Source of the DNA: Sphingomonas immobilis
GTDB taxonomy: Bacteria; Pseudomonadota; Alphaproteobacteria; Sphingomonadales; Sphingomonadaceae
NCBI RefSeq assembly: GCF_030580995.1
Contig: NZ_JAUQSZ010000009.1
Coordinates: forward strand, 124,001-188,000
Reading direction: 5' to 3'
Length of the DNA stretch: 64,000 bases
Made by a program: the position numbers and the translations under genes. The notes beneath the pieces are model-generated. The model saw only the letters and a list, made by a program, of their open reading frames with translations. It made no database searches and was not told the DNA's origin. How positions within the stretch are numbered: position 1 is the first letter of the stretch; every line of letters begins with the position of its first letter. Below, piece by piece: positions 8,841-17,282 of the stretch.

Positions 8841-9620
8841 TCATTCCCACACGGGCTTGATCACGTCACCGGCAAAGCGGTTGGGAAAGATCTGCTTGAA
8901 ACGCTGCCAGGCCCCCGGATTCAGGATCGCGTCGGCCGGCGCCTTCGCCATCGTTCCACGCACGATCGCCTTGCCACCGCGGGCGGTCTCCTCGTCGAGA
9001 CCGAGCCATGCCGGCGGCGAGGCGAGTTCGAACGTGTAGGCACCCTTGCCCTCCGGCGAGACCTGCGCCGCATCGTCGAGGTCGGCACGCCGGCCGTACA
9101 TGGTCAGCACGGTGCGCGCGGGAGCTGCGTCGATCGAATCGGGATCGGGCAGGGAACCGTCGGGCAACGGGAATCCGCGACGCTTGACCTCCTCCTGGTC
9201 GATCCGCAGCATGCCGTCCTGCTCGGTCAGCGTCACTGCGAGCCGATCGACCTTGGCGGCGTGCTGCACCAGCGTGACGTCGACGCCGGTGTCGGTCGCG
9301 GTGACGGTGTAGGTCGCCGGGCCTTCTTCGAAACTGCGCGGCGCCTTCACGGTCCTGCCGGTGATCGGGTTGAGCCACTGGTCGATGATCTCGCCCGTCA
9401 CCGGATCGCGGAAATAGCCGATCTCCCACCATTTGATCGTACAGGAATCCTCTGACAGCGTGGCGGTGCGATAGAGCATGATCGTCTCCGCCTGCACCAC
9501 CGCCTGCTCCGGCCGGCCCGGCAGCTGCAGATAGACCTGGCCGAAATACCACCAGGCGACGTCTTCGTCCCGGGTCGAGGTGAACAGCTTGCGAAAGTCG
9601 CGATAGGGTTGAGGTGCCAT
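8841..9620 (-). CDS. DUF1838-family protein
   Basis: A 259-residue soluble protein with a WWYFGQVYLQLPG stretch near the N-terminus, a WWEIGYFRDPVTGEI motif and a PITGR segment, which match the DUF1838 family. Members occur in catabolic clusters of sphingomonads and actinobacteria; no reaction is established. It is the last gene of a three-gene leftward operon (flavin hydroxylase, maleate-isomerase-like, this gene), four bases after the preceding stop. The terminator at 8781 lies just behind it. Confidence 0.75.
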   Translation of the reverse strand: MAPQPYRDFRKLFTSTRDEDVAWWYFGQVYLQLPGRPEQAVVQAETIMLYRTATLSEDSCTIKWWEIGYFRDPVTGEIIDQWLNPITGRTVKAPRSFEEGPATYTVTATDTGVDVTLVQHAAKVDRLAVTLTEQDGMLRIDQEEVKRRGFPLPDGSLPDPDSIDAAPARTVLTMYGRRADLDDAAQVSPEGKGAYTFELASPPAWLGLDEETARGGKAIVRGTMAKAPADAILNPGAWQRFKQIFPNRFAGDVIKPVWE

Positions 9621-9624
9621 TCGA

Positions 9625-10407
9625 TCAGAACTCCGACATGAGACGGCCGAAGCCGTCGAATTGATCCAAGAATCCGTTGGCCCGCAATGCGTGCCAATAG
9701 GTGGCGGTGTTGATCGCGACGACGGGCTTGCCGAGCCACTTCTCCGCCTCGGCGGCGAGGCGGACCATCGACAGATTGGTGCCCACCTGCGCGATCGCGT
9801 CGATATCCGGGCCGTCGAGCGCTTTCAGCGCCTCGATCAGCGTCGCCTCGCTCACACGCGCGATGTTGGTCCAGCTCGTGCAGCGCAGCGGTATGTCGCG
9901 GACCACCTCCAGCCCGTAATCGCCCATGAAGCGCTTCACATTGGCATTGGCGGTCTCATAGTAAGGCGACAGCACCGCGATCCGCCGGGCACCCATCGCC
10001 TGCAGCGCCTGCGCCGTGGCGATCGATCCGACACTGATATCGAGCCCGGTGATCGCGTTGACGTCGCGAATGAACGCATCGCACCCGTCGCGTCCGCCGA
10101 CAAAGCTGATCGCCGACACGCCGAGCACGAGATAATCGGGCCGGCACGTCACCGCGGTGCGCAGCGCCTCGGCCATCCCGGCGGAAATCTTGGCGGCCCC
10201 GTCCTGAAACGCGGCGTCGGACAGCGCGGCGGGATCTTCGACATAGATGTCGCGGTAGGCGTTGGTCACGCCGCGGGGGCGGAACAGCTCCATGTCGGGC
10301 TGCACGATCGTGTTGGTCGACGGTCCGATCACCGCGAAGACGCGGCGGTGGCCGAGCGCATCGGGATCGTCGCGCAACGAGGGCGGGTTGAGGCTATAGT
10401 CTCTCAC
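9625..10407 (-). CDS. Maleate isomerase / arylmalonate decarboxylase family protein lacking both cysteines
   Basis: A 260-residue protein of the Asp/Glu racemase superfamily, closest in layout to maleate cis-trans isomerase and arylmalonate decarboxylase (FAVIGPSTNT near the start, the phosphate/acid-binding region, then AVLSPYYETANANVKRF and a GKPVVAINTATYWHALR end). The two positions that carry the catalytic cysteines in maleate isomerase align with Val97 (LGVSAISFVGG) and Gly209 (QVGTNLSMV), so the standard chemistry should not work. It overlaps the flavin hydroxylase gene by four bases. It may bind or transform a substituted maleate by another mechanism. The family call rests on motif reading, not on a search. 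Confidence 0.75.
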   Translation of the reverse strand: MRDYSLNPPSLRDDPDALGHRRVFAVIGPSTNTIVQPDMELFRPRGVTNAYRDIYVEDPAALSDAAFQDGAAKISAGMAEALRTAVTCRPDYLVLGVSAISFVGGRDGCDAFIRDVNAITGLDISVGSIATAQALQAMGARRIAVLSPYYETANANVKRFMGDYGLEVVRDIPLRCTSWTNIARVSEATLIEALKALDGPDIDAIAQVGTNLSMVRLAAEAEKWLGKPVVAINTATYWHALRANGFLDQFDGFGRLMSEF

Positions 10408-11606
10408 TGGATCGCCGCCGCCTGTTCCAGGCTGGTGAACATCGCCTGGCTCAGCAGGAATGCGCGCCTTGCCTCGCGGTCCTTCGACAAATCCGCCATC
10501 TTTTCCCGGCGCTGGTCGCGTGCGGCCCCCCAGCCGCTCCGCATCATCGCCATGTTCGCGATCGACTGCGCCTGGATGAAATCGTGCGTCATCTGCCGGC
10601 GCTGCCGGTCGAACAGCTCGACGAGCCGGGCGTCGCCGCCCTCGCGCAGGATCGCGACCAGCTTCTGACCCAGATTGATCCCGTCGTGGATGCCGCTGTT
10701 CATGCCGAAGCCGCCCATCGGGCTGTTGAGATGCGCGGCGTCGCCGACCAGCGCCACCCGCCCGGCAACGAAACGATCGGCGACGCGCTGATGCAGCCGG
10801 TAGATCGTGCGGTGATGCGTCGTGACCGGTGCGTCATGGCCAAGGATACGCCGGAACACCGCGTCCTTGCGCGTATCCGACAGCAATGTCTGATCATCCT
10901 CGTCCTCGCGGACAGGCAACATCACGCGCCAGACCGAGGGCACACGGAGCAGCACCAGCCATTCGTCCGGGTCGGAGACGTAGTTGACGTGGCACAGCCC
11001 GTCGAACGCCTCCTCGATCGGATATTGCGTCGACAGGCAGAGATATTTCTCGCCGTAGGTAAATCCGTCGAAGCCGAGCGCCATCAGCTTGCGAACCAGG
11101 CTGCCCGCGCCATCCGCGCCGATCACGTAGCGCGCGCGGTAGCATTCGACGTCACGCGACGTCTCCACATACGCGCTGACGCCGCCGTCGTGCTCGCCCA
11201 GCCAGATCAGCCGCTGGCCATAGCGCAACTGGACGCTGGCTTCCCCGCCGAGCTGATCGACGACATCTTCGGCGAGCTTGTGCTGTTCGCACTGCACCCG
11301 GAACGGAAAGCGCGTGCGATCCGCGAGCTCGCTCATGTCGAACGAGAAGGTTTCGCCCGATTGCCGGTCGCGAAACTGGTATTCGGGCGCGCGCAAGCCG
11401 TAATTGAGCACGACATTCGCGGCGCCGAGCGCGTCGAGCATCTCGATGGTGGGCGCGTGGACGGTCGATGCGCGCAGATCGCTGGCCGGCGCCGGCAGCG
11501 CCTCGATCCCGGCGACGGTGATGCCGTGCCGCGCCAGATAGAGCGCCGTCGTCGCGCCAACCGGCCCCAATCCGACGACCAGCACCTCAACGTCGTGGGT
11601 TATCAC
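10404..11606 (-). CDS. FAD-dependent aromatic hydroxylase (MhpA/PheA-like)
   Basis: A 400-residue group A flavoprotein monooxygenase. It has the N-terminal FAD motif VVGLGPVGATTALYLA, the DG motif in VIGADGAGSLVRK, and the GD motif in ALVGDAAHLNSPMGGFGMNSG. Such enzymes hydroxylate phenolic or phenylpropanoid rings using NAD(P)H and oxygen. It is the first gene of the leftward three-gene operon, divergent from the PhyH-type dioxygenase, with a perfect 19-bp palindrome in the shared promoter region. Confidence 0.9.
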   Translation of the reverse strand: MITHDVEVLVVGLGPVGATTALYLARHGITVAGIEALPAPASDLRASTVHAPTIEMLDALGAANVVLNYGLRAPEYQFRDRQSGETFSFDMSELADRTRFPFRVQCEQHKLAEDVVDQLGGEASVQLRYGQRLIWLGEHDGGVSAYVETSRDVECYRARYVIGADGAGSLVRKLMALGFDGFTYGEKYLCLSTQYPIEEAFDGLCHVNYVSDPDEWLVLLRVPSVWRVMLPVREDEDDQTLLSDTRKDAVFRRILGHDAPVTTHHRTIYRLHQRVADRFVAGRVALVGDAAHLNSPMGGFGMNSGIHDGINLGQKLVAILREGGDARLVELFDRQRRQMTHDFIQAQSIANMAMMRSGWGAARDQRREKMADLSKDREARRAFLLSQAMFTSLEQAAAIQ

Positions 11607-11719
11607 GCAAGCGGCTCCCTTCGAACCAGATCGTCGCGCCAGACCGGTGGGATCGTCACCGCGGCAGGATCACCGGGAGGATATGATGTTTGGAAGGGCG
11701 CTGAACGGCGGATGCACCG

Positions 11720-11738
11720 GCGTCCACTAAGTGGACGC
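11720..11738. promoter_or_regulatory. Candidate IclR-type operator, site 3, perfect palindrome
   Basis: GCGTCCACTAAGTGGACGC has nine-base arms around one central base. Its core GTCCAC-TAA-GTGGAC (11722-11736) is the symmetric version of the 15-bp motif found five more times in the island. It lies in the 249-bp gap between the divergent flavin hydroxylase (start 11606) and PhyH-type (start 11856) genes. The rest of this gap shows no gene. Confidence 0.7.
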
Positions 11739-11855
11739 ATGGCACCGGATCACGCTGCGCAGACGTTTGCGTTCGATATGTGAACGGGGTGGGGATCACC
11801 GGCGACTGGGTGCGGGCCGCGGGTTTACCAGCGTCCCGACATCAGCGGAGATGAC

Positions 11856-12734
11856 ATGATGACCCAGCGATTTACCACTGCGGAGCTCGCCGAGATGCGG
11901 GCCTTCTATGAGAAGCATGGCGCGCTCCACATCCCTGGCCTGATCGATCCGGCCAAGGCGCAGGAGATCCTCGACTTCGCCGATCAGATGGCGGCGCAGG
12001 CGGACGAGCCGATACCGGCAGGCTCGCCGGTGTCCTATGGCCGCGGTGTCGGCCGCATGACGATCCGCTATCTGTGGAAGGACAAGCCGCTCATCAACGA
12101 GTTCCTGCTCGACGGCGATCTCGGCCGTACCGTCGCCGGCATCATCGGCGCCAAGCAATTGCGGTTCTGGTTCGATCTGACGTTCATGCACAATGGCGCC
12201 AACGACGGCGGTGCGGGCGAAGGCACCGCCTGGCATCATGACATCGCCGCCTTCGGCTTCAAGGGCGACCAATTGCCATCGCTGTGGATGGCTCTGACCA
12301 GCGCGACCCTCGACAACAGCCGCCTCGAATTCATCGACGGCAGCCACAAGACGGTTCCAGGCTATTACCGCCCGCCGACCACCAACCCGACGGCTTGGGA
12401 CGGCTATCTGGAAATCCCGGATTTCGACGCGAAGCTCGCCAGCGGCGAGGAGAAGATTCTCGGCTGGGATTGTGCGCCGGGAGACGCGCTGCTCATCCAC
12501 CCATACACGATTCACGGCGCGCGCGGGAATGCGGGCGGCAAGACCGGCGGACGCCGCGTCGCGATCACGACGCGGTGGCTCGGCGACGACGTGCGCTGGC
12601 TTCCCACGAACGGCCAGTCGCCGACGTTGCCGGGGCTGAAGGAATCGAACCTCGCCGTCGGTGGCCGTCCCGACGGCGAGTGGTTCCCGCTCGTGCATGA
12701 CGAAACCGCGCCGGCACTTTCCGCCGCCGCCTGA
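11856..12734 (+). CDS. Phytanoyl-CoA dioxygenase (PhyH) family oxygenase
   Basis: A 292-residue Fe(II)/2-oxoglutarate dioxygenase-type protein. The iron ligands are visible as His127-x-Asp129 (WHHDIAAF) and His220 (PYTIHGARGN), with an Arg of the GGRRVAITTRW strand placed to bind 2-oxoglutarate. Family members hydroxylate a carbon next to a carboxylate or CoA thioester, among other substrates. It is a single gene: an operator-like palindrome lies upstream and a strong hairpin follows its stop. Confidence 0.87.
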   Translation: MMTQRFTTAELAEMRAFYEKHGALHIPGLIDPAKAQEILDFADQMAAQADEPIPAGSPVSYGRGVGRMTIRYLWKDKPLINEFLLDGDLGRTVAGIIGAKQLRFWFDLTFMHNGANDGGAGEGTAWHHDIAAFGFKGDQLPSLWMALTSATLDNSRLEFIDGSHKTVPGYYRPPTTNPTAWDGYLEIPDFDAKLASGEEKILGWDCAPGDALLIHPYTIHGARGNAGGKTGGRRVAITTRWLGDDVRWLPTNGQSPTLPGLKESNLAVGGRPDGEWFPLVHDETAPALSAAA

Positions 12735-12751
12735 CCGGCCCACCCGGCAAC

Positions 12752-12788
12752 ATCCGCCGCCGCGCCGACGCGGCGCGGCGGCGGATGC
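12752..12788 (+). terminator. Strong GC hairpin between phyH-type gene and iclR
   Basis: Fifteen-base perfect arms (12752-12766 and 12772-12786) enclose a five-base loop GACGC. There is only a short T tail (CTT), so it may act as a weak intrinsic terminator or a stabiliser of the upstream mRNA 3' end. Confidence 0.6.
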
Positions 12789-12817
12789 TTGACACGGTTC
12801 GGGTCGATGCGATTACC
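12789..12817 (+). promoter_or_regulatory. Sigma-70-like promoter of the IclR-family regulator gene
   Basis: TTGACA at 12789-12794, a 17-bp spacer, and ATTACC at 12812-12817. The -35 box is perfect. It lies downstream of the ATG at 12785, which means that ATG cannot be the start for this transcript and favours the GTG at 12839. Confidence 0.5.
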
Positions 12818-12838
12818 GTCAAGGATGGAACGCGACGA

Positions 12839-13642
12839 GTGGCAGCCTTGAGCGGCGAATTGCAGACGTTGAAACGGGGGCTGGAGGCGCTCGCTTTCAT
12901 CAACCGCAATGGCCCGACCAATCTCGCGACACTGACGCGGCATCTCGAACTCCCGCGCCCCAACACCTATCGCCTGCTGCAGACGCTCGTCGCGGAAGGT
13001 TATTGCGCGCGCATCCCGCATTCGCGTTTCTATGTCGTCGCGCCGCGCGTGCATCGGCTGTCGCACGGCCTGCAACGCGACGAGATGCTGACGACCGTCG
13101 CGCTGCCGATCGTCGAGGCGCTGGGCAAGGAGATCGAATGGCCGGTCGGCCTTGCCACGCCAGACGGCAGCGAGATGGTCGTCCGCCTCGCGACGGACAT
13201 CTCGACCCCGCTTGCACTCATCAAGGCGCGGCCGGGGCTGCGTTCGCCGATGCTGATGACGACCACCGGCATCCTGTATCTGGCATCGCTGCCCGCCGAT
13301 GCGCGCAAGGATCTGCTCGACGCCATGCAGGTCTCCGGCGTGATGGACCGGGTGTATTCGAGCCGAATGTTGCTCGATCTCGACCTCGAAAGCGCGCGCG
13401 ACAACGGCTATCTCGTGAAGGATGCCCAGTTTGCGGAGGGCAGCATGGGCGTGCCGATCCTGGTCGAAGGACGTTTCGTCGGCGGCCTGATGATGAAATA
13501 TATCCGCGCCGGGATGCCGCGGCAGCAAGCGATCGATGCTTTCCTGCCCAAGCTCCGGCGAACCGCGGAGGCCATCGCGGCGCGGTTCGCGGCGACGGCC
13601 GACTGGGTCAGCACGATGCGCACCGACGACATGCCGGACTGA
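12839..13642 (+). CDS. IclR-family transcriptional regulator (MhpR-like)
   Basis: A 267-residue regulator. The N-terminal winged helix (about residues 1-70) contains LQTLKRGLEALAFIN, LATLTRHLELPRPNTYRLLQTL, and the wing YCARI..SRFYVV. The C-terminal ligand-binding domain has the PIVEALGKEIEWPVGLAT and GSMGVPILVEGRFVGGLMM segments usual for IclR proteins. The GTG at 12839 was chosen because a promoter (12789-12817) and a hairpin occupy the region of the upstream ATG at 12785. It lies between two target-like transcription units, and is the best candidate to bind the six GTCCAC-type sites. The effector is unknown. Confidence 0.88.
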   Translation: MAALSGELQTLKRGLEALAFINRNGPTNLATLTRHLELPRPNTYRLLQTLVAEGYCARIPHSRFYVVAPRVHRLSHGLQRDEMLTTVALPIVEALGKEIEWPVGLATPDGSEMVVRLATDISTPLALIKARPGLRSPMLMTTTGILYLASLPADARKDLLDAMQVSGVMDRVYSSRMLLDLDLESARDNGYLVKDAQFAEGSMGVPILVEGRFVGGLMMKYIRAGMPRQQAIDAFLPKLRRTAEAIAARFAATADWVSTMRTDDMPD

Positions 13643-13652
13643 CCGGTCGAGC

Positions 13653-13667
13653 GTCCACTATGCGGCC
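13653..13667 (+). promoter_or_regulatory. Candidate IclR-type operator, site 4 (before the aldehyde dehydrogenase operon)
   Basis: GTCCACTATGCGGCC, 114 bp upstream of the chosen GTG start of the aldehyde dehydrogenase gene, eleven bases after the regulator's stop codon. It matches the consensus in 13 of 15 positions when compared with GTCCACTATGCGAAC. Confidence 0.55.
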
Positions 13668-13780
13668 ATGCCGGCGCGATGATTTGCCGCGGGCCGCACC
13701 ACGGCACATTTTCGCTGGCAATACCGCGATGCGGACGCACGTCAGCGCCGCCGTGTGACCTCCCGGCCAAGGACATCACC

Positions 13781-15283
13781 GTGAACATTGCCACTCGCCT
13801 CGCGCCCGACCGCCGCCTCGTCACCAGCTTCATCGACGGTGCGGCCGCCGCCACCGGTCCGGGCACGTTGATCGAGGTGATCGACCCGGCGACCGAACAG
13901 GTCGTCGGCGAATTGCGCGAGGCGGATGCCGGCGAAGTCGGCCAGGCGGTTGCCGCCGCGCGCCGCGCCTTCGATACCGGCCCCTGGCCCCGCATGTCGA
14001 GCGACGAGCGCAAGGCGATCCTGTACCGCATTCGCGACGTCATTCTCCAGCATCGCGACGAGCTGCTCGCGCTCGAGGTGATGAACACCGGGCTGCCGGT
14101 CGCGTCGGTCGCCTGGCAGGTCAGCCGCGCCGCCGCGAATTTCGAGATGTTCGCCGATGTCGCCTCGACCCTCGCGGGGCAGACCTTCACGCAGGATCCG
14201 CGCTACCTCACCTACGTCACACGCGAACCGAAGGGCGTCGCGGCGCTGATCGCGCCCTGGAACGCGCCGCTCGCACTCGCCTCGATGCGCATCGCGACGT
14301 GCATCGCATTCGGCAATACCTGCGTCCTGAAGCCGAGCGAATACACGCCGCATTCGATCCTGCGGATGGTCGAGCTGTGCCATGTCGCCGGGCTGCCGAA
14401 CGGCGTGCTCAACCTCGTCAACGGCCGCGGGCATGTGACGGGCGAAAGCCTCGTCTCGCATCCCGGCATCGACATGGTCGGGTTCACCGGCGGCTCCGAG
14501 ACCGGCCGGTCGATCATGGCCGCCGCGGGCCGCAACCTGAAGCCCTGCATCCTCGAACTCGGCGGCAAATCCGCCAGTATCGTCTTCGATTCGGCCGATC
14601 TCGACCAGGCGATCGACGGGACGCTGATGGGCATCTTCTCGAACAACGGGCAGCAATGCCTCGCCGGTTCGCGCATCCTGATCCAGCGCAGCGTCGCGGA
14701 TCGCTATATCGACGCCTTCACCAGGCGGGCGCGGGCGATCAGGATCGGCAATCCCCTCGATCCGAATACCGAAATGGGCCCGCTCGCATTCCGCCGCCAT
14801 ATGGAACGGGTGCTGTCGTTCGCCGACATCGCGCGCGCCGAGGGCGGAGAAATCCTGACCGGCGGCAAGCGCGCGGAGGGCTTCGACGCGGGCTATTATG
14901 TCGAGCCGACCATCGTGCTCGCCAAGGACAATGAAGCGCGCGTCTGCCAGGAGGAGATTTTCGGGCCCTTCGCCTCGCTCGTTCTGTTCGACGATCCGGA
15001 GGAGGCGGTGGCGATCGCAAATGCCTCGGCGTTCGGGCTGGTGTCCTACGTCTGGTCGAACGACCTTGCCGTGACGATGAAGGCCAGCCGCGACATCCGC
15101 GCCGGGACGATCTGGGTCAACACGCCGATGATGCGCGAATTGCGCGCGCCGTTCGGCGGCTACAAGGAAAGCGGCATCGGCCGCGACGGCATGTCCAGCA
15201 GCGCGGACTTCTTCACCGAGCTCAAGACCACCAGCATTCCCTATGGCCGGATCGCGATACCGCGGATCGGCCTCGGCGGCTGA
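13781..15283 (+). CDS. NAD(P)-dependent aldehyde dehydrogenase
   Basis: A 500-residue aldehyde dehydrogenase with all family marks: the IAPWNAPLALA segment, CVLKPSEYTP with the coenzyme Lys, GFTGGSETGR, the base Glu in LELGGKS (about residue 258) and the nucleophile Cys in NNGQQCLAGSR (about 292), then EEIFGPFASL. It resembles 5-carboxymethyl-2-hydroxymuconate-semialdehyde and betaine aldehyde dehydrogenases. The GTG at 13781 was chosen because AAGGA lies about eight bases before it and the family's N-terminus begins there; the earlier ATG at 13679 would add 34 unrelated residues. First gene of a six-gene operon. Confidence 0.9.
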   Translation: MNIATRLAPDRRLVTSFIDGAAAATGPGTLIEVIDPATEQVVGELREADAGEVGQAVAAARRAFDTGPWPRMSSDERKAILYRIRDVILQHRDELLALEVMNTGLPVASVAWQVSRAAANFEMFADVASTLAGQTFTQDPRYLTYVTREPKGVAALIAPWNAPLALASMRIATCIAFGNTCVLKPSEYTPHSILRMVELCHVAGLPNGVLNLVNGRGHVTGESLVSHPGIDMVGFTGGSETGRSIMAAAGRNLKPCILELGGKSASIVFDSADLDQAIDGTLMGIFSNNGQQCLAGSRILIQRSVADRYIDAFTRRARAIRIGNPLDPNTEMGPLAFRRHMERVLSFADIARAEGGEILTGGKRAEGFDAGYYVEPTIVLAKDNEARVCQEEIFGPFASLVLFDDPEEAVAIANASAFGLVSYVWSNDLAVTMKASRDIRAGTIWVNTPMMRELRAPFGGYKESGIGRDGMSSSADFFTELKTTSIPYGRIAIPRIGLGG

Positions 15284-15286
15284 TCG

Positions 15287-16684
15287 ATGGCCGGCACGCT
15301 CTACGACAAGCTGTGGGACGCCCATGTCGTCGAATCGAGCGCGGACGGGCAGGCGCTGATCTATATCGACCGGCACCTGCTGCACGAGGTGAGCACCCCG
15401 CAATCCTTCGTCGCGCTGCGCGAATCCGGCCACGTCGTGCATCGCCCGGAGACGAACCTCGCGGTCGCCGATCATGCGGTTCCCACGCACGGCCGCGGCC
15501 AGCCTGTCGCCGATGCGCAGGCCCGCGCGCAGATCGCGCTGCTGGAGGAGAATTGCCGCGCCTTCGGTATCGACTATCTGCCGCTCGCCGGGCCGGACCA
15601 GGGGATCGTCCACGTCATCGGCCCCGAGCAGGGCTTCACCCTGCCCGGCGTCACTCTGGTCTGCGGCGACAGCCATAGCGCGACGCACGGGGCGTTCGGC
15701 GCGCTCGCCTTCGGCATCGGCGCGAGCGAGTGCGGCACGGTGATGGCGGCGCAGGCGTTGTGGCAACGCCGCGCCAAGACCATGCGCGTCCGCGTCGATG
15801 GAGCGCTGCCCGATGCCGTTTCCGCCAAGGATCTCATGCTCGCCCTGATCGGCCGGACCGGGGCCGGCGGTGCCGTCGGACATGCGGTGGAATATACCGG
15901 CCCGGCGATCCGCGCGATGTCGATGGAGGCACGGATGACCTTGTGCAACATGACGATCGAAGCCGGATCGCGCACCGGCCTGGTCGCGCCCGACGCCACG
16001 ACGTTCGCCTATCTCGCCGGGCGGCCGCGCGCGCCGCAAGGCGCGATGTGGGACCGCGCAGTCGCATATTGGCGCACGCTCGCCAGTGATGCCGACGCGG
16101 TATTCGACCAGGAAATCGTGATCGACGCGGGCACGTTGGTGCCGCAGGTGAGTTTCGGCACGAGCCCCGATCAGGTTCTGCCGATCGACGGCATCGTGCC
16201 CGATCCCGCCGCGATCGCCGATCCCGGCCAGCGCCGCCGACTCGCCGCCGCGCTCGACTATATGGGATTGACGCCGGGCGAGCGCGCCGATGCCATCGAG
16301 ATCGACCATGTCTTCATCGGCAGCTGCACCAACGGGCGGATCGAGGATCTGCGCGCCGCCGCCGCCATAGCCCTGCGCGGGCATGTTCACGACCGCGTCC
16401 GGGCGATGGTGGTGCCGGGGTCGATGGCGGTAAAGCGCATGGCCGAGGCAGAGGGCCTCGATCATATCTTCCGGGCCGCAGGCTTCGAATGGCGCGAGCC
16501 CGGCTGCTCGCTGTGCGTTGCGATGAACGACGATCGCCTGCCGCCCGGCGCGCGCTGCGCGTCCACTTCAAATCGCAATTTCGAAGGCCGTCAGGGCGTC
16601 GGCGCGCGCACGCATCTCGTCAGCCCCGCGATGGCGGCGGCGGCGGCGATAGCGGGCCGGCTGACCGACGTCCGCGCGGTCTGA
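15287..16684 (+). CDS. LeuC-like hydro-lyase, large subunit (aconitase superfamily)
   Basis: A 465-residue protein, the usual size for 3-isopropylmalate dehydratase large subunits. The three [4Fe-4S] cysteines are present: GSCTNGR (about residue 346) and the PGCSLC pair (about 405 and 408). [23 protein letters not shown] is the family's conserved core. It lies three bases after the aldehyde dehydrogenase and two before a LeuD-like small subunit, and a lyase of the isocitrate lyase family follows. No leucine genes are nearby, so it probably hydrates an alkylated maleate or similar acid, as dimethylmaleate hydratase (DmdAB) does, instead of acting in leucine synthesis. Confidence 0.88.
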   Translation: MAGTLYDKLWDAHVVESSADGQALIYIDRHLLHEVSTPQSFVALRESGHVVHRPETNLAVADHAVPTHGRGQPVADAQARAQIALLEENCRAFGIDYLPLAGPDQGIVHVIGPEQGFTLPGVTLVCGDSHSATHGAFGALAFGIGASECGTVMAAQALWQRRAKTMRVRVDGALPDAVSAKDLMLALIGRTGAGGAVGHAVEYTGPAIRAMSMEARMTLCNMTIEAGSRTGLVAPDATTFAYLAGRPRAPQGAMWDRAVAYWRTLASDADAVFDQEIVIDAGTLVPQVSFGTSPDQVLPIDGIVPDPAAIADPGQRRRLAAALDYMGLTPGERADAIEIDHVFIGSCTNGRIEDLRAAAAIALRGHVHDRVRAMVVPGSMAVKRMAEAEGLDHIFRAAGFEWREPGCSLCVAMNDDRLPPGARCASTSNRNFEGRQGVGARTHLVSPAMAAAAAIAGRLTDVRAV

Positions 16685-16686
16685 CG

Positions 16687-17268
16687 ATGCGCGCCTTCAC
16701 CGCCCTCACCGATCGTGTCCTGTCGCTGCCGTTCGACGAGATCGATACCGATATCATCTTCCCCGCGCGTTTTCTGCTGGTCACCGAGAAGCGCGGGCTT
16801 GGCCGCTACGCCTTTGCCGACCGGCGCGGCACAGCAGGGTTTCCTGTCGGCCTGGACGACACGCAGACGCCCGCGATTCTCGTCACTGGTGCCAATTTCG
16901 GCTGCGGATCGAGCCGGGAGCAGGCGCCGTGGGCACTTGCCGATCTCGGCATCCGCGCCGTGATCGCCCCCAGCCTCGGCGAGATTTTCCGAACCAACTG
17001 CACGCGCAATGGCATCGTGCCCGTCCTCCTCCCGGCCGATACCGTCTCCGCCCTCCACGGCGCGGCGGAGCTCACGGTGGATCTGGTGTTGCAGACCGTC
17101 CGCATGTCGGACGGTCGCGGCATCGGTTTCGACATCGCCGCAGCGGAGCGCGAGGCACTGCTGAACGGGTGGGACGAAACCGCCCGCATCATGGCGCTCT
17201 CCAGCGCCGCCATCACCCGTTTCGAAGCCGGCCAGCGAGAGCGCCAACCCTGGCTTTGGAGCGCCTGA
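16687..17268 (+). CDS. LeuD-like hydro-lyase, small subunit
   Basis: A 193-residue swivel domain subunit. It has the DEIDTDIIFPARFL segment, the GANFGCGSSREQAPWAL motif that places substrate-binding Ser and Arg residues, and APSLGEIFRTNCTRNGIVPV. It forms the active enzyme with the large subunit encoded just upstream (two bases between stop and start). The N-terminal MRAFTALTD matches LeuD proteins, which fixes the start at 16687. Confidence 0.88.
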   Translation: MRAFTALTDRVLSLPFDEIDTDIIFPARFLLVTEKRGLGRYAFADRRGTAGFPVGLDDTQTPAILVTGANFGCGSSREQAPWALADLGIRAVIAPSLGEIFRTNCTRNGIVPVLLPADTVSALHGAAELTVDLVLQTVRMSDGRGIGFDIAAAEREALLNGWDETARIMALSSAAITRFEAGQRERQPWLWSA

Positions 17269-17282
17269 CACCGAGGACAATC

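Noticed and set aside
13742..16465. 907-codon minus-strand open frame opposite the aldehyde dehydrogenase and LeuC-like genes
   Set aside because: It is the antisense of two well-recognised genes, has no domain I can recognise and has shadow composition.
16561..16575. GTCCACTTC sequence resembling a GTCCAC-type operator
   Set aside because: It lies inside the LeuC-like coding sequence and lacks the right half-site.
15287..17268. Leucine biosynthesis leuCD
   Set aside because: No leuA or leuB is nearby, and the pair is embedded with an isocitrate-lyase-family lyase and catabolic dehydrogenases; an alternative substrate is more likely, although the fold is the same.
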